A stretch of 64,000 nt of DNA, from contig CM048845.1 in assembly GCA_026545225.1 (NCBI GenBank), positions 120,593,033 to 120,657,032 on the forward strand. The letters run 5' to 3'. Both the position numbers and the translations under genes were made by a program. Positions 24,201 through 36,483 of this stretch are shown here, one piece after another. Origin of the DNA: Cornus controversa (lineage: Eukaryota > Streptophyta > Magnoliopsida > Cornales > Cornaceae). The stretch's first letter is position 1. Each line of letters opens with the position of its first letter. Below the pieces are notes generated by a model. It did no database searches and was not told where the DNA came from. It worked only from the letters and a program-made list of their open reading frames with translations.

Positions 24201-25819
24201 TGAAACCCAATTCATCTCTTAAAATTGATTTATATCTTTATTTTTTTATTATTTATATATTTGAGACGTATAAATATTTGGTTGAGCCACATCACCTTGG
24301 AGAAAGAACTCCTTCTTATTCGGCCTAAGACAACCATTATCCTTATTTTTTTAATATTTATAGCTGAATCTTTTAACATATAGTCATCTACATAATTAAA
24401 CGCACATATAAAAGGATTATAGGATGTAAATATTTAAATGTCACCACTCACACCATTCTCACTCTCTCTCAAGTCTCTGCCTTGCATTCGCTCTCTCTCA
24501 CTTTCTTTGTTGTATATTCTTTTTTTTTTTTTTTATCTTTCAACTTCATCAAGAAACTCACATGCTTATCACTCAATTGGTGGTATTAAATTCTTTTATT
24601 TGAATGAGATTAAAAAATTAGATGAAATCAAGCCAATGTCAAAGGAACCAATTAAATTAAGTAGTTGCAGATAAGATTAGGTGGGTCAAGCCATTGGGTG
24701 TTGGAAGGTCAATGTTCCCACATTTTCATGTGACTGAGAAGACAAGTCCTAGCTGAATAGAAAAATGTTGGAGAAAAAGTTGGTAAAGTTTCATGGACAA
24801 CAGGAATCTTTGTGTCGTTACAACATAGTCCAAAAGTTGGTAAAGTTTCATTATGTTAATCATTTATTTTAACCTATTCCACCATTTTATTACCCATTTA
24901 GAAACATAGTCTGACTCCCAAATTCACTAATGATATAATTAGAAATTAAAGATGAAATCAATAATTAATTAGAAATATTGTATTCCATATAATTTTCAAA
25001 GGAAAAATTCAGACAAATCATAACATAAAAATGTGAACTATATAGACACAAAAGAAGAACAAACAGATCCATCAATTGCTCAATATATACATGCTGAATT
25101 TGTTGTCACAAATCATGGATCTATCCAATTGATAGAGCAAAATAACTTCATCGATTTCATGAATCCTCAAGAGAATTGATGATGATGTTATGCTTAGTAG
25201 TAACACCAAGATACAACCTTAGAAATGATATAACTAGGTCTAGAAAATATTTTTAAAAACATTAGACGCATTTCATGCAACAGTATCCTATAATGGGAAG
25301 AGGCTACTTAGGTCCATGTTCAAGCAATAAGATATATAATTGTAGGAGTAAGAATCATCTCTAGGGCCGAAGAGGATTTGGTACTTCATCAATGCACTTT
25401 ATTCTATAAATATTTGGTGGAATGCAAATGGACGCCGTATTACACAATAATCTCTTTGAATAGATTCAAACTGATACAATGGTGGGATCTGTGCCCCGTA
25501 TCCATTGGGCTTGTGAATTGATATGTGTTTATTATAGGCACAAAATCAAGCCTGAGATATATATGCATTGTATGTGTTTGTTCACTCCAGAATAACCATT
25601 TCATTTGGTGAATCAATGCGCAATTATTTAAATATATTTAATTTTGTAGGATTAAATTGCATTAAACAGTCCAGCACTATTCACTTTATTCCAGAAAACA
25701 AGCTTAAAATGTAAACCTTAACAAAGAAGCCCATAAACTATCAAAATTCATCACTTTTACCCCCTCTATGTCTCTCAAAACAAATGCAACGACTCTTTTG
25801 TGCAAATTCTATTTGTTTT
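24201..25819. other. Intergenic, nothing recognised
   Basis: No supported gene. A CT-rich run lies at about 24459-24505 and a T-run near 24520-24534. The words GGATTAAATTGCATTAAAC at about 25650 resemble a Mutator-like terminal repeat, but I found no partner end. Confidence 0.4.
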
Positions 25820-26108
25820 TGTTAAATGTAATGGTATATTGAATTGATACCAAATGAATAGTACATAAGACCCTATATATAGGCTAGCTGGTAAGGTTAA
25901 ACAAGGAGAGTAGTAGGTGAGGCTATACAAGGTAAGAGGTAGGTGGAATGTATCTAATCCTAACGTCTGTCTAGATTAATACACATATGTAGAATATGAG
26001 TATATATAGTACAATGGTAGGTGGGGGAAGGTGGAGGTGCACTAGTAGTACAAGGTATATTCTATACAGCTATGAGTACAACTTATAATCTAACAGTCTC
26101 CCTCAAAC

Positions 26109-28245
26109 TTAAGGTGGATTATAGGAAGTCATCTTAAGTTTGGAGACAAAATCACAAAAGTAACCTGTTGGAAGAGATTTGGTGAAGATGTTGGCTATCT
26201 GATCATGAGAAGCAACGGACTGCAACTGTAATACATTTTGAAGAAGATGATGATGAACAAAGTGACAATCAATCTCAATATTTGGTTCATTCATGAAAAA
26301 CGTCATTGTGTGCTATTTGAATTGCACTTCTATTGTCACAGTAGATAGGAGTAAGAGCTGCAAATGAAACTCCCGTGTCGTGAAGGAGTCAACGCAATCA
26401 TAAAAGTTCAGATGTAGTATCAGTAAGTGCCCTGTATTTAGTTTCTATACTAGATCGAACAACCACAGTCTATTTCTTGCTATGCCAAGAGATGACTGAA
26501 TCACTAAGAAATAAGCAAAATCCTGTAATGGAACAACGATCTGTGGATCTTCTACCCAATCTGCATCAGTGTAAGCACAGAGAATAAGTGGTGATTGAGA
26601 AAATAAATGAAGTCCATGAAACATTGTACCTTTGAGATAGTGAAGGATGCGAAGAACTGCTACAAAAATAAGTGGATCTTGGTGTAGCCATGAACTGACT
26701 AACTATATGAACGTCATGAGAGATGTCTAGATGAGTGACAGGTACCAACCAACTGTCGATACAATGTGCCATCATGAAGAGGCTCACCATCATGTGGAGT
26801 GAGTCTTGTGTTAGACTCGAGTGGTGTGTCTGCAATTTTGCTGTCAATTATCGCAGCCTTTGAAAGGATATAAGAATTGTACTTTGTCTGTGTAAGATAA
26901 TACCCATTAGTAGTTGTAGTGATCTCGAGACCAAGGAAATAGCTTAGTGATCCAAAGTATTTCATTTCAAACTAATGACTGAGAAACTGTTTAAACTCCT
27001 AAATACCCTGCAAGTCATCTCCAGTGATAATCATATCATCGACATAAAGTAGGAGAATGACGATACCACGATCAGCATGTCAAATGAATAACACAGAATT
27101 ATAAGAGCTAGCAAAGTAACCATAATAAGAGATAGTGGAACTGAACTTGGCAACCCAAGCACGATGTGCCTGTTTAAATCCATACAATGCACGTCGAAGT
27201 CGACATACCTGATTGGAAGGATGAGAAAACTAGGAGGAGGCTGCAAGTAAACTTCCTCAAGCAAATCACCATTCAGAAACGTATTTTTCACATCCATTTG
27301 AAAAAGATTCCAGTAACGAGAGGCAGCTACGACAATAGGACTGCGAACAAATAAAAGACAAGCAACTGGAGCAAATGTCTCTCCGTAGTCTATGTCATAT
27401 TCCCGTGTGAACCCTTTGACTACAAAGTGAGCCTTGTAGCATTCAACAGAACCATCATAGCGAGTCTTAATCTTGTACACCCACTTACATCCTATAACAA
27501 ATTTTTTAGGAGATAAATCAACCAGATCCCATGTTTGTGTTTTGGCAAATGCATCTAGCTTTTTTTTCATTGCTTGCTACCACAAGGGATTAAAGGATGC
27601 CTCACGAAAAGTGTGGGGTTCATGTAGAGTTACAAGTGCATGATAATAATGAAAATCACTAAGATGTGAAGGTGGAGCTCTTACCTGAGTGGAACGACGA
27701 AGATTGGAAGCAGTTATATTGCTACATACCTCGGATGGGCCAGATGACTGGGACTCGGTCGCAGGAGGATCGATTACTTCTGATGATTCTGTAAGATGAA
27801 AATCAAGAAAAAGATCTCCAGAAGATGATAATGTAGGAATAGAAAATGTATGGTTGGGAACATTAAATGTTGACATAGTATGAAACATCTTGTGTTCCTA
27901 GAAGATAACATAACGAGAGACCCTAAGTCGTTTAGAAATAGGATCATAGCACTAATATCCCTTTTGTTCAAGTTTATACCCAAGAAAGCAACAAAGTTGA
28001 GAGCGCAGTTGTAGTTTAGTACACTCATGAGGTTGGAGTAGAACAAAACAAGTACACCCAAAGACTCTAAGGTGACTATAATCAAGAGGCTTGTTGTAAA
28101 GATGTTCAAAAGGTGTTTGGTTATGTAAGAGGGGTGAGGGAACTCGATTAATTATATAAACATAAATGACTGCAACTTCACCCCATAAGGGGGAAGGAAC
28201 AGAAGCAGAAGGATAAGTGAACGAACTGAGTCTAGAATATGTCAA
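26109..28245 (-). pseudogene. copia pol remnant: integrase, reverse transcriptase, RNase H
   Basis: Minus-strand fragments show copia hallmarks. They include the RT active-site block LLYVDDMIITGDD (about 27020-27060), FQMDVKNTFLNGDLLEEVYL and WDLVDLSPKKFVIGCKWVYK upstream, KYFGSLSYFLGLEI after the active site, and an RNase H tail with HFVHHHLLQN and ADQIANIFTKSLP-like words. The integrase C-terminal part includes INRVPSPLLHNQTPFEHLYN. It is a fossil with several breaks. Confidence 0.85.
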
Positions 28246-29378
28246 AGTTTGCGTTCAGCTTGACCATTCTGTTGTGATGTGCCTGGACAGGAAGTGTAAA
28301 AAATAGTGTCATAATGCTTTAGAATTTGCTAAAAATCATTTTGTTGATATTCAGAAGCATTGTCAGAATGATTTTTTTTTTATGTTTTTGGAAAATCGAG
28401 TTGCAATCATTGTAACAAAATCTCAAAAAATGTTAAACAATTCAGAATGATTTTTCATTAAGAATATTGATAAGCATTGAATGTTATACATTCTCGCGCC
28501 TTTACTTATGTATTTTAATCCCTTAGATACACATATTGTACAGTTATCATGTGTTTTTATGTTTTTGATGATTTTAGGTGCAAAGTCAATTTTCAGTATT
28601 CGACTCCATTAGCAATGCAAGAATGCATTCCTATCTCTGATTGTATTTCATTGAAAGTTTTCATCAATGATTGGTGAGTGGCGTGTCAAGACCGGAGTCG
28701 AGAAGCTGAAGAGTTGAAAGATTCAAAAGATAAGAAGATCGATGCATCGAAGTTACAGCTTCGATGCATCGAAGTCCCTACTTCACTGCATCGCCCAATC
28801 CTACAGAAGATATTTTTTTCAAGATATTTTCTTCACTTGCCACTTGTCCAATTCTGTTTGGATGAAGCTTTGGATGAATTTTCAGTGATCTTTTGAGTCT
28901 CAAATCAGATATATAATTAGAAAATATGTATTATATAGATATAACACTTTTCTTGTAAGAAAGAACATATATGAAAATTCTAAGGAGAGAAAGTAAAGCT
29001 CTAAAGTAGAGTAGTTGTTTTATTTTATTTTTGTATTGCTAAGGGACTAGCAATATCTAAGTTTGGGGGTGTGATAAGCATTGAATGTTATACATTCTCG
29101 TGCATTTACTTATGTATTTTAATCCCTTAGATGCACATATTGTACAATTTTCACGTGCTTTTATGTTTTTGATGATTTCAGGTGTAAAGTCAATTTTCGG
29201 CGTAATTCGACTCCATTAGCAATTTAAGAATGCATTCCTATCTTCGATCGTACTTCATTGAAAGTTTTCATCAATGATTGGTGAGTGGTGTGTCAAGACC
29301 GGAGTCGAGAAGATAAAAAGTTGAAAGATTCAGAAGAAGGGAAGATTGATGCATCGAAGTTACAGCATTGATGCATCG

Positions 29379-29638
29379 TGTAGTAACCTTTGTGGACGGG
29401 TGTGAGTGGGCGGGTGCGAAGACAGACATTGGACAGAGCTACCACACTGACAGGGTACAGGGTGCTCAATCCCACATCGCCTGGGTGTGGAAAAAAGGAT
29501 GTGCTTATATGTAGTATGTTCTCTTCAAATGGTATGAGGCCTTTTGGAGTAAAATCCAATAGCAAAATCGTGCGGGCTCAGGCCCAAAGCGGACAATATC
29601 ATACCATGTGTTGGAGCAGGGTATTACATATCGCCCAA
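29379..29638. mobile_element. TRIM-like solo LTR, 260 bases
   Basis: Comparison of the two Athila-like LTR copies shows 260 extra bases here, starting TGTAGTAACC and ending GGGTATTACA, with near-identical flanks CATCG and TATCG. The interior has the TCCCACATCG and CAAAGCGGACAATATC words common in short plant TRIM-type LTRs. There is no coding capacity. Confidence 0.65.
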
Positions 29639-30406
29639 TTCTACAGAAGATATTTTTTTCAAGATATTTTCTTCACTTGCCACTTGTCCAATTTTGCTTG
29701 GATGAAGGTTTGGACGAAATTTTAGTGATCTTTTTAACCTCAAATCAGATATATAACTAAAAAATATCTATTATATAGATATAACACTTTTCTTGTAAGA
29801 AATAACATATATAGAAATTATAGAGAGAGAAAGTAAAGTTCTAGAGAGAAAAAGCTTCAAAGAGGGCTTTGTAAGGCCTTGAAGACCATTTTGAGCATGG
29901 ATCTACCTCTGTCTATGGAGTGCATCCAACCCACTATGATCAACTAATTGTTCTCTAGGGTTTTGACAAACCCTAGCCATGTAATAGTATTTTAATTATG
30001 GTGAATTGGAGTTTTTATACAATCTTTGTGTATGTCTCTTGCCTTGAGCCTTATTTCAAAAGAAGTTTACAAATTCCTTATACTCATGTGTTGTGATTTA
30101 TCTTCTTATCTTAGAATGCTTAAATTTCTCACATGATCTTCAAACACTTGTAAGTTTCATAAGGATTACAAGTGATGGCTTGAAACTAGTTTTCATTTTC
30201 ACATGCATGGCTAGATTTGCATAGTCCATGCTAAGAGATAGTAAATTAACTACACTTAATTAATTAGATATTTAGGTAAGTAGGTAGGTAGGGAATTTAC
30301 ACGTATCAAAGATGGACTATAGTATTTTAAGATGTATGTATCCTCTTGACGGTTACATTGTAGGGCATAAGCCAAATGCACCAATTAGTACACATTTGTA
30401 TGAATC

Positions 30407-31840
30407 TGATCGGCATTGAATGTTACGCATTCTAGCCTCTTAACTTATGTATTTTATTCTCTTAGTGATAGATTATTTTGTGATTTTACTTTGTTTTAGT
30501 GTTTTCTGTATTTTCAGGGCCTTAATGATTATTTCAGTTAAAACCAGGATTTTGGGCTTTCAAAGATGACATGCAAGATGGTTAGATGAAGCCTACATCA
30601 AAGAGATCCATTGAACTCCATATTTTAACTCAACTCAGCCCAAGAAAGAGGTCCAAGAGAATTACAGCTGCTTAAGAAGGTTTCGGGCCTGAAGCCCAAA
30701 TCTGCGTTTAATAAAGTCTTAATCTCGTTTTGGAAAACGGACCAGAAGTGTTATTTCCGAGCTTCAAATCGACATAATTCTCGCGTAGGGTTGAACGAAA
30801 TTCGATTCTGCACACTTTTGTATTTCACGAAAATTCCGTAAATCGGACTTCTAGTGGGTCAAAAGTTGGGCCGAAGTCAGCAGGAAAAACCCACCTGATT
30901 AGTGCTGCGGGAAAACCTAATTAATTCCTAATTGGATTAGGACTTTGATGTATTCTCTTGGCTATTTAAAGTGACAAATTAGGGCTGTATTGGAAAGGCT
31001 TGGCAGCAGCTTTGAAGAGCTTTTGGAATAGAGAATCATTGGAGAACAAGGCGTATCATGAGCGGCTAGTTCAGCCACCAGGGTTCTGATGGAGCCCTAA
31101 CTAAACATCACTGGTTTGATTGTTCTAATTATTGGGGATTTTTGTATTCATTCATAGATTGTGTAATTTAGAGGATTCTTATTATTGAATTGAGCAATAA
31201 AAGTCTTATAAATTCAGTTTCAATGATTTCTTATCTTGTCTTAGATACTTGATTGTTGTTATTGAACTCGTCCCTCTTGTTTTCTGTGATCATGAGAGTG
31301 ATTATTACACAATGGTTTTCACTGAATATATCATTAAAAGCTTTGATGGATTATGCCTAGAGAAGATGAACCATACTGCACCCTAGATTAGAGTAGTTAG
31401 GCAGATGGCCCATACCAATCGAAGATAGTCCATGACTTAGCCTTAATCATATGTTATCTTCTTGACGGATGAAGGTGAGCTTGTAGCCACCGACACCACT
31501 TATGCATGATATGATGCCCCATAGTTAGTCCAATTGACCAGTGATTGTGAAGTTAGTGGTGAAATCAATTACCCTAGACTTATCTTATATTCTCTACACT
31601 CCTTAGTTTTTCTTGCTTTTGTTCAATTGCTTCATTAGTTAATTTAGAATTAAAAATCAGAATTTATTTCTTTTAAATTTAATTAGAATTAATTCCTTAT
31701 ATCCAACACAGTCAGACCACAGTCCCTGAGGTACGATACCCATTCATTTCGATAGCCCTATTCTGCAAGGAATTCGTTCTATTGCGAAGTGTGGAAATTT
31801 TAATTGATATACTTTTTGAGTCACACTCACACACGAATCA
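30407..31840 (+). repeat. 5' LTR of the gag-only element
   Basis: TG...CA termini (TGATCGGCATTG to CACACGAATCA), 1434 bases, the same length as its partner at 36484-37917. Confidence 0.92.
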
Positions 31841-32141
31841 ATTTTTGGCGCCGTTGCCGGGGACTGTCTATTTGATTGTTTGGATTTTTAGAATTAGTTC
31901 TAATTGGATTTTTAGTTTAGGAATTTTTTATTTTTATTTTTTTATTTTTCTTTTATTTATTTATTTTTATTTTTATTTTTTTGTTTTCTTTTCAACTACT
32001 AATTAGTTTTATTTTATTTTATTTTAGTTTAGAATTTTTTTTTTTTCCTACTAACCTAATTTATTTTTATTTTTTTTTTTCTTTCCTTTCCGGTACATCA
32101 ATCACCATACCATTGAGCAAGAGGAAGAGATTATTTACATC

Positions 32142-33980
32142 ATGAATGGTGTGCGTGGTAATAATGAGGACAACAATATTGTGCCTAATGCTGTTGTGGA
32201 AAAAGCGAGATTGATCAGAGACTACTATATCCCAGAGACTTATAATTCACGAGTTGATTTTCAATTGCCTGATGTCACTGCATTGAACTATGAGATCAAG
32301 CCCAATATCATTCATATGTTGCCATCCTATTTTGGGTTGACTCATGAGGATCCGTACAAGCACTTGGATGAATTTTTAGAAGTTTGCTCATTAACAAAAA
32401 TTCATAACTTCTCAGAAGATGCTTTTCGGATGCGACTCTTTCCATTCTCTCTAAAAGAAAAGGCCAAGTATTGGTTTAGATCTCTATCAGCGAGTTCTAT
32501 CACTACATGGACTCAACTGCAAAATGAGTTTTTGAAGAAATATTTTCCGATAGGGAGGACCAATCAATTCAGACGAGCTATCACTGGTTTCTCTCAATTT
32601 GAGGGAGAACAATTTTTTGAGGCATGGGAGAGATTCAAGGACCTTCTTAGGAAGTGTCCTCATCACCAAGTTCCAAAGTGGCAGTTAGTGCAATGTTTCT
32701 ATGAAGGACTGACAGAAAGTAACAGACAGATGGTGGATGCATCATGTGGGGGCACTTTAATGTTAAAAAGTGAAGATGAAGCATGGACTTTATTCGAGAA
32801 TCTCAGTGACAATTCTTTACAATATGTGTCTTCATCTTATTCAAGCAGACCAACCTATTCGAGGAAGGCAGATGATATTTTTGAGATTGATTCTGCAGAT
32901 GCTATGTCTACCATTGTGGATGCTGTGTCACAGAAAGTGGTGCAACTTATGGCGGTTGGTCAAGTGTCTAATCCATCTTCATACCCTCTTATTTTTGAGC
33001 CATGTGATTTTTGCTCGAGTCCTATGCACCATGTCAATAATTGTCCTTCACTTGGGCAATTTTTTGATCTTCCACAAGAGCAAGGGGCAGTAATTCAGCC
33101 CACTTTTCAACCTCAGAACTATGTGCCTTCACAATTATATCAAGAACAAGTTCCTATAGCACAGAGGTATTCAGCCATTGAGGACAAGATGACAATTGTC
33201 CTAGAAAAACTTGAGAAGCTTGACTCTATTATCGAGATAGTGCAAGCTACTGCAGCAAAAGTTCAATCCACAACTCAACTGGTTTATTCTCATTCTCAAT
33301 CGATTGCCAAACTGGAATTTCAGTTTGGACAACTTGTCAATGCCGTGAGTAAAAGAGAAGAGGAGAAACTACCAAGCCAACCAGTTGCCAACCCAAGAGG
33401 GGTTCATGTCCTTAACAATATTTCTTCTTCAAGCAACCCACACCATGAACAATTTCAAGCCATCACCACTTTTAGAAGTGGAGAAATAAGTGACAACAAG
33501 GTGGGGGAGAAGAAGCTTGTTGAAGAAGAGGTGCCAAAGAGTCCAAATGCTGAAATTTCTCATGAGTCTAAAGTGAACTTGAATACTTTTAATGTCATTC
33601 AATATCCTCTAGATGAGAGTGATTGTTTCTTCATGGATGACTTTGATGATTATGTTGAAGAAGTTGATCCGGTTGCTCTATCACATGACGTTGAAAAGTC
33701 CATTGAGGGGGTGAATGATTTACTTGATGTAGTGGTCATGAAAAGTACTCCACCTTGGAGGATTCCGATTGAGCCATTGCCTATTCTTTCTAACACTCCT
33801 TCGATTCCATCATTAGAGTCTCCTCCATGGGTAAAATTGAAGCATGTTCCGTCAAGGCAGAGAGATGTGATTTTCAAAACCAATGAGACCATTCCGGTCA
33901 CTTTGAGTTCAACACAAGGAGGTGAGGATCATATAGGAGGGACAAAGTTAAATCTCCTCAAGAGATGTGGCATTGGGTGA
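32142..33980 (+). CDS. Athila-type gag protein
   Basis: One open frame of 612 residues, in the usual position after the primer site. Residues about 85-195 form the Retrotrans_gag domain (YWFRSLSASSITTWTQLQNE, FLKKYFP, FEAWERFKDLLRKCP, VQCFYEGL). A zinc-knuckle-like CX2CX4HX4C cluster lies at about residues 287-300. A coiled-coil-like stretch follows at about 345-410 (IEDKMTIVLEKLEKLDSIIE). The C-terminal third is acidic and proline-rich, with no protease or pol signature before the stop. The role by family is coat-particle formation and RNA packaging. It looks whole. Confidence 0.88.
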   Translation: MNGVRGNNEDNNIVPNAVVEKARLIRDYYIPETYNSRVDFQLPDVTALNYEIKPNIIHMLPSYFGLTHEDPYKHLDEFLEVCSLTKIHNFSEDAFRMRLFPFSLKEKAKYWFRSLSASSITTWTQLQNEFLKKYFPIGRTNQFRRAITGFSQFEGEQFFEAWERFKDLLRKCPHHQVPKWQLVQCFYEGLTESNRQMVDASCGGTLMLKSEDEAWTLFENLSDNSLQYVSSSYSSRPTYSRKADDIFEIDSADAMSTIVDAVSQKVVQLMAVGQVSNPSSYPLIFEPCDFCSSPMHHVNNCPSLGQFFDLPQEQGAVIQPTFQPQNYVPSQLYQEQVPIAQRYSAIEDKMTIVLEKLEKLDSIIEIVQATAAKVQSTTQLVYSHSQSIAKLEFQFGQLVNAVSKREEEKLPSQPVANPRGVHVLNNISSSSNPHHEQFQAITTFRSGEISDNKVGEKKLVEEEVPKSPNAEISHESKVNLNTFNVIQYPLDESDCFFMDDFDDYVEEVDPVALSHDVEKSIEGVNDLLDVVVMKSTPPWRIPIEPLPILSNTPSIPSLESPPWVKLKHVPSRQRDVIFKTNETIPVTLSSTQGGEDHIGGTKLNLLKRCGIG

Positions 33981-34235
33981 ACTTTCAATTGAAGTTGATG
34001 ATCGTCGCCTACGGACGTTAAATTGTAGGATTTGTATGTATTTCTATCCTTTAATTTCTTTAGTTTTCTTTTATTTTTATTTTTATTTTATTTTATTTTT
34101 TTTATTTTTAGTTTATGTTTTTCTTTATTTTTCTTCCATTATTAGGTGCGTTTTAATGTGTTTTCTTTGAGTTTTTTGATGTATAAGTTGCTTCCGGAGG
34201 ATGTCAAGAGGTGTACCAAGGTATTTGGACTCAAG

Positions 34236-34460
34236 ACGGGTGAAAAAACGAGCTCTCGGTCGACCTTGGGCGATAGAGACTCCAAAAATACATGTCCCGG
34301 TCGACCCTGGGCGATGGAGGCTTCACAGGAATCAGCTGGGGGGATCGATCGCCCAACCAAGGGGGGATCGATCGCCCCCATTTTTCCCCAAGCTGGGAGA
34401 CCAACCAGCTGGGCGATCGATCGCCCAGCCCTGGGGGGATCGATCGCCCCAGGCCCTGAA
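34236..34460. repeat. Cluster of GC-rich palindromes in the gag-only element
   Basis: Four copies of the core GATCGATCGCCC lie at about 34343-34450 within flanks such as CTGGGCGATCGATCGCCCAG, preceded by two GGTCGACC palindromes near 34258 and 34291. The stretch is far GC-richer than the rest of the element. Open frames across it on both strands are by-products of the repeats. Confidence 0.8.
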
Positions 34461-36483
34461 GGCCCAATTTGATCCTTTTTGTCTATTTTCAGACCCCTCT
34501 TTGTGACCTACTTGCTCCCACTTGAAAATACATCACTTTGGTGACTTTTTGTGCCTCTCCAACATCAAAATACACTCTAAAAATCTTCCATAACACTACT
34601 TGATCATCATCATTCCTCACCATCATCATCCATTCCAATCTATTTTTCTCCATCCTCATTAAATGATCAATTTTCTCAAGTTTCTTCTTCACAAGGAAGT
34701 AGACTTTGTTTGAAAAATTGGTTGGATTTCTTTGAGAGGTTTTGTGCTACAAGTTTGGGGGAGGACATTGTTCATTCATTGTGGGCTAGTTGGTTGATTT
34801 TGGTGCTCCATTCCGGCCATGGCCTAGATGCTTCGACACCACCTTCTCCTTGATTTTTTCGGAGGTAACTATCTTTTGTATTTTTAATTTCATTTTTTTT
34901 CTTCTTTATTTTATTTTTCATATTGTTTTCTTTCTTTCTTTCTTCAGTTAAAAAAAAAAAAAAAAAAAATTTATTTCATTTTTATTTTCACCCATACTAT
35001 TTCACTTGGTCTTTGGGGTATAGTGGTTTGTTTTGACAGGTTGAAACATCCAAGTTTGGGGGTGTGCTTGCATTGCCTTCATGCTATTGGTTTGCTCTAT
35101 TTTCTGTCCACTCCTCCATGATCCTGGTAATATCGTTCTTACCTTTCTCTATGCTTCGATTGGATGTACATTGAGGACAATGTACAGTTTAAGTTTGGGG
35201 GTGAGGCGATGCCTATTTGTGTGCTTTATTGCAATATGGGGGAAATTTCTGTGAAATTCTTCTTGTATTAGGATTTTATTTTATTTTATTTTCTTAGTTT
35301 ATTTTTTATTTTATTTTATTTTATTTTGTTTTTAGATAGAATGTTTTGACATTATTTAAGGGATTAATACCTTATGTAGGTGCTTAACTTGCAATTTTTG
35401 AGTATGTTTTAAATTTTTGGAAACTGTGGTTTAAATTAAGTGGTTTTAATCATGGTTTGCTTTAACATGCTTTGGGATGATTAATTTTAGTTTCCTTACA
35501 TGCACAGACACACTAGCATAGTCTTATGGGGGTATAAACTGTGGTTTTGAGTTATTGAGTTACATATGCTTGATATTAATTAGTATCTCTTGAGAATGAG
35601 TACCGATAATGTGTTTTACTTGACTTCAATGAAAAAAGAAAAAAAAAGAGATGAAAAAGAAAAAAAAATGATGAATAAGCAAATCAATTTGATCCTTTTC
35701 ATGAGTAACCGGGCCTCTATGCCTCAGGAAGCACGGAGTGTTCGCGTCAAAAGTGAAAGGGTGAGAAAAGATGAGCATTGGTTGTCTTGATTTGTAGCCT
35801 GACTGATTCGAGTAATTAGGTCTTCAGGGTATCTTAAAGCCTAGTGCCCTAAAGCCATCTGGTTTGGGAGTCACTGACTGAAAGCTTGCTACATGGATCT
35901 TTCAGAAAGCTTAATAGATCAAGACATTGCACAACCAATGAAGCAATGAAAAAAGGAATGATGAAAAAAAAAATAGAAAAGTCATGTATGCATGTTGGGA
36001 AGTATGATTTCAATAAGGGGAGCTAGTGAATTGAAGGGGTATGTGCCTTAATATATTTAGAGCTTGGTTATGCTACATGAGATGACTGCTAGTTCACTTT
36101 ACACGAGGAAACTAGAGTTGATTATTTTGAGATATGTTGATGTGAATTATGCATGGGGACCATTGATTTGAATTATGGAATTTGAAAGTTTGAAATTATT
36201 CTTGAATGCAAGTTTGTAACTATATATTGTAATCTTCTTCTTGAATTAATGTTGAAACAGAATTTTGAATGTTTGTGGGTAACATTTCTGGAAACCCTCA
36301 CGAGACTATACTCGTCCACTAGGGGGAACCTAGGGGTTTAAAGGCTTGTTGCATATGCTAAATGCAATCGTTTCTCCCACGAAAGTGGAGTTAGATAGTT
36401 TAGTTAGTATTTAGTAGTTTCTTTTGTTTTAGTTTTGTTTTATTCTATTGCTAAGGGACTAGCAATATGTAAGTTTGGGGGTG

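Noticed and set aside
23866-24328. Open frames rich in Tyr, Ile and His around 24 kb
   Set aside because: Translations of an alternating TATATGTA minisatellite.
32770-33901. Other-frame open frames inside gag
   Set aside because: They overlap the 612-codon gag frame and show no domain of their own.
34142-34506. Overlapping open frames on both strands downstream of gag
   Set aside because: They are produced by the GATCGATCGCCC palindrome cluster and have no plausible protein content.
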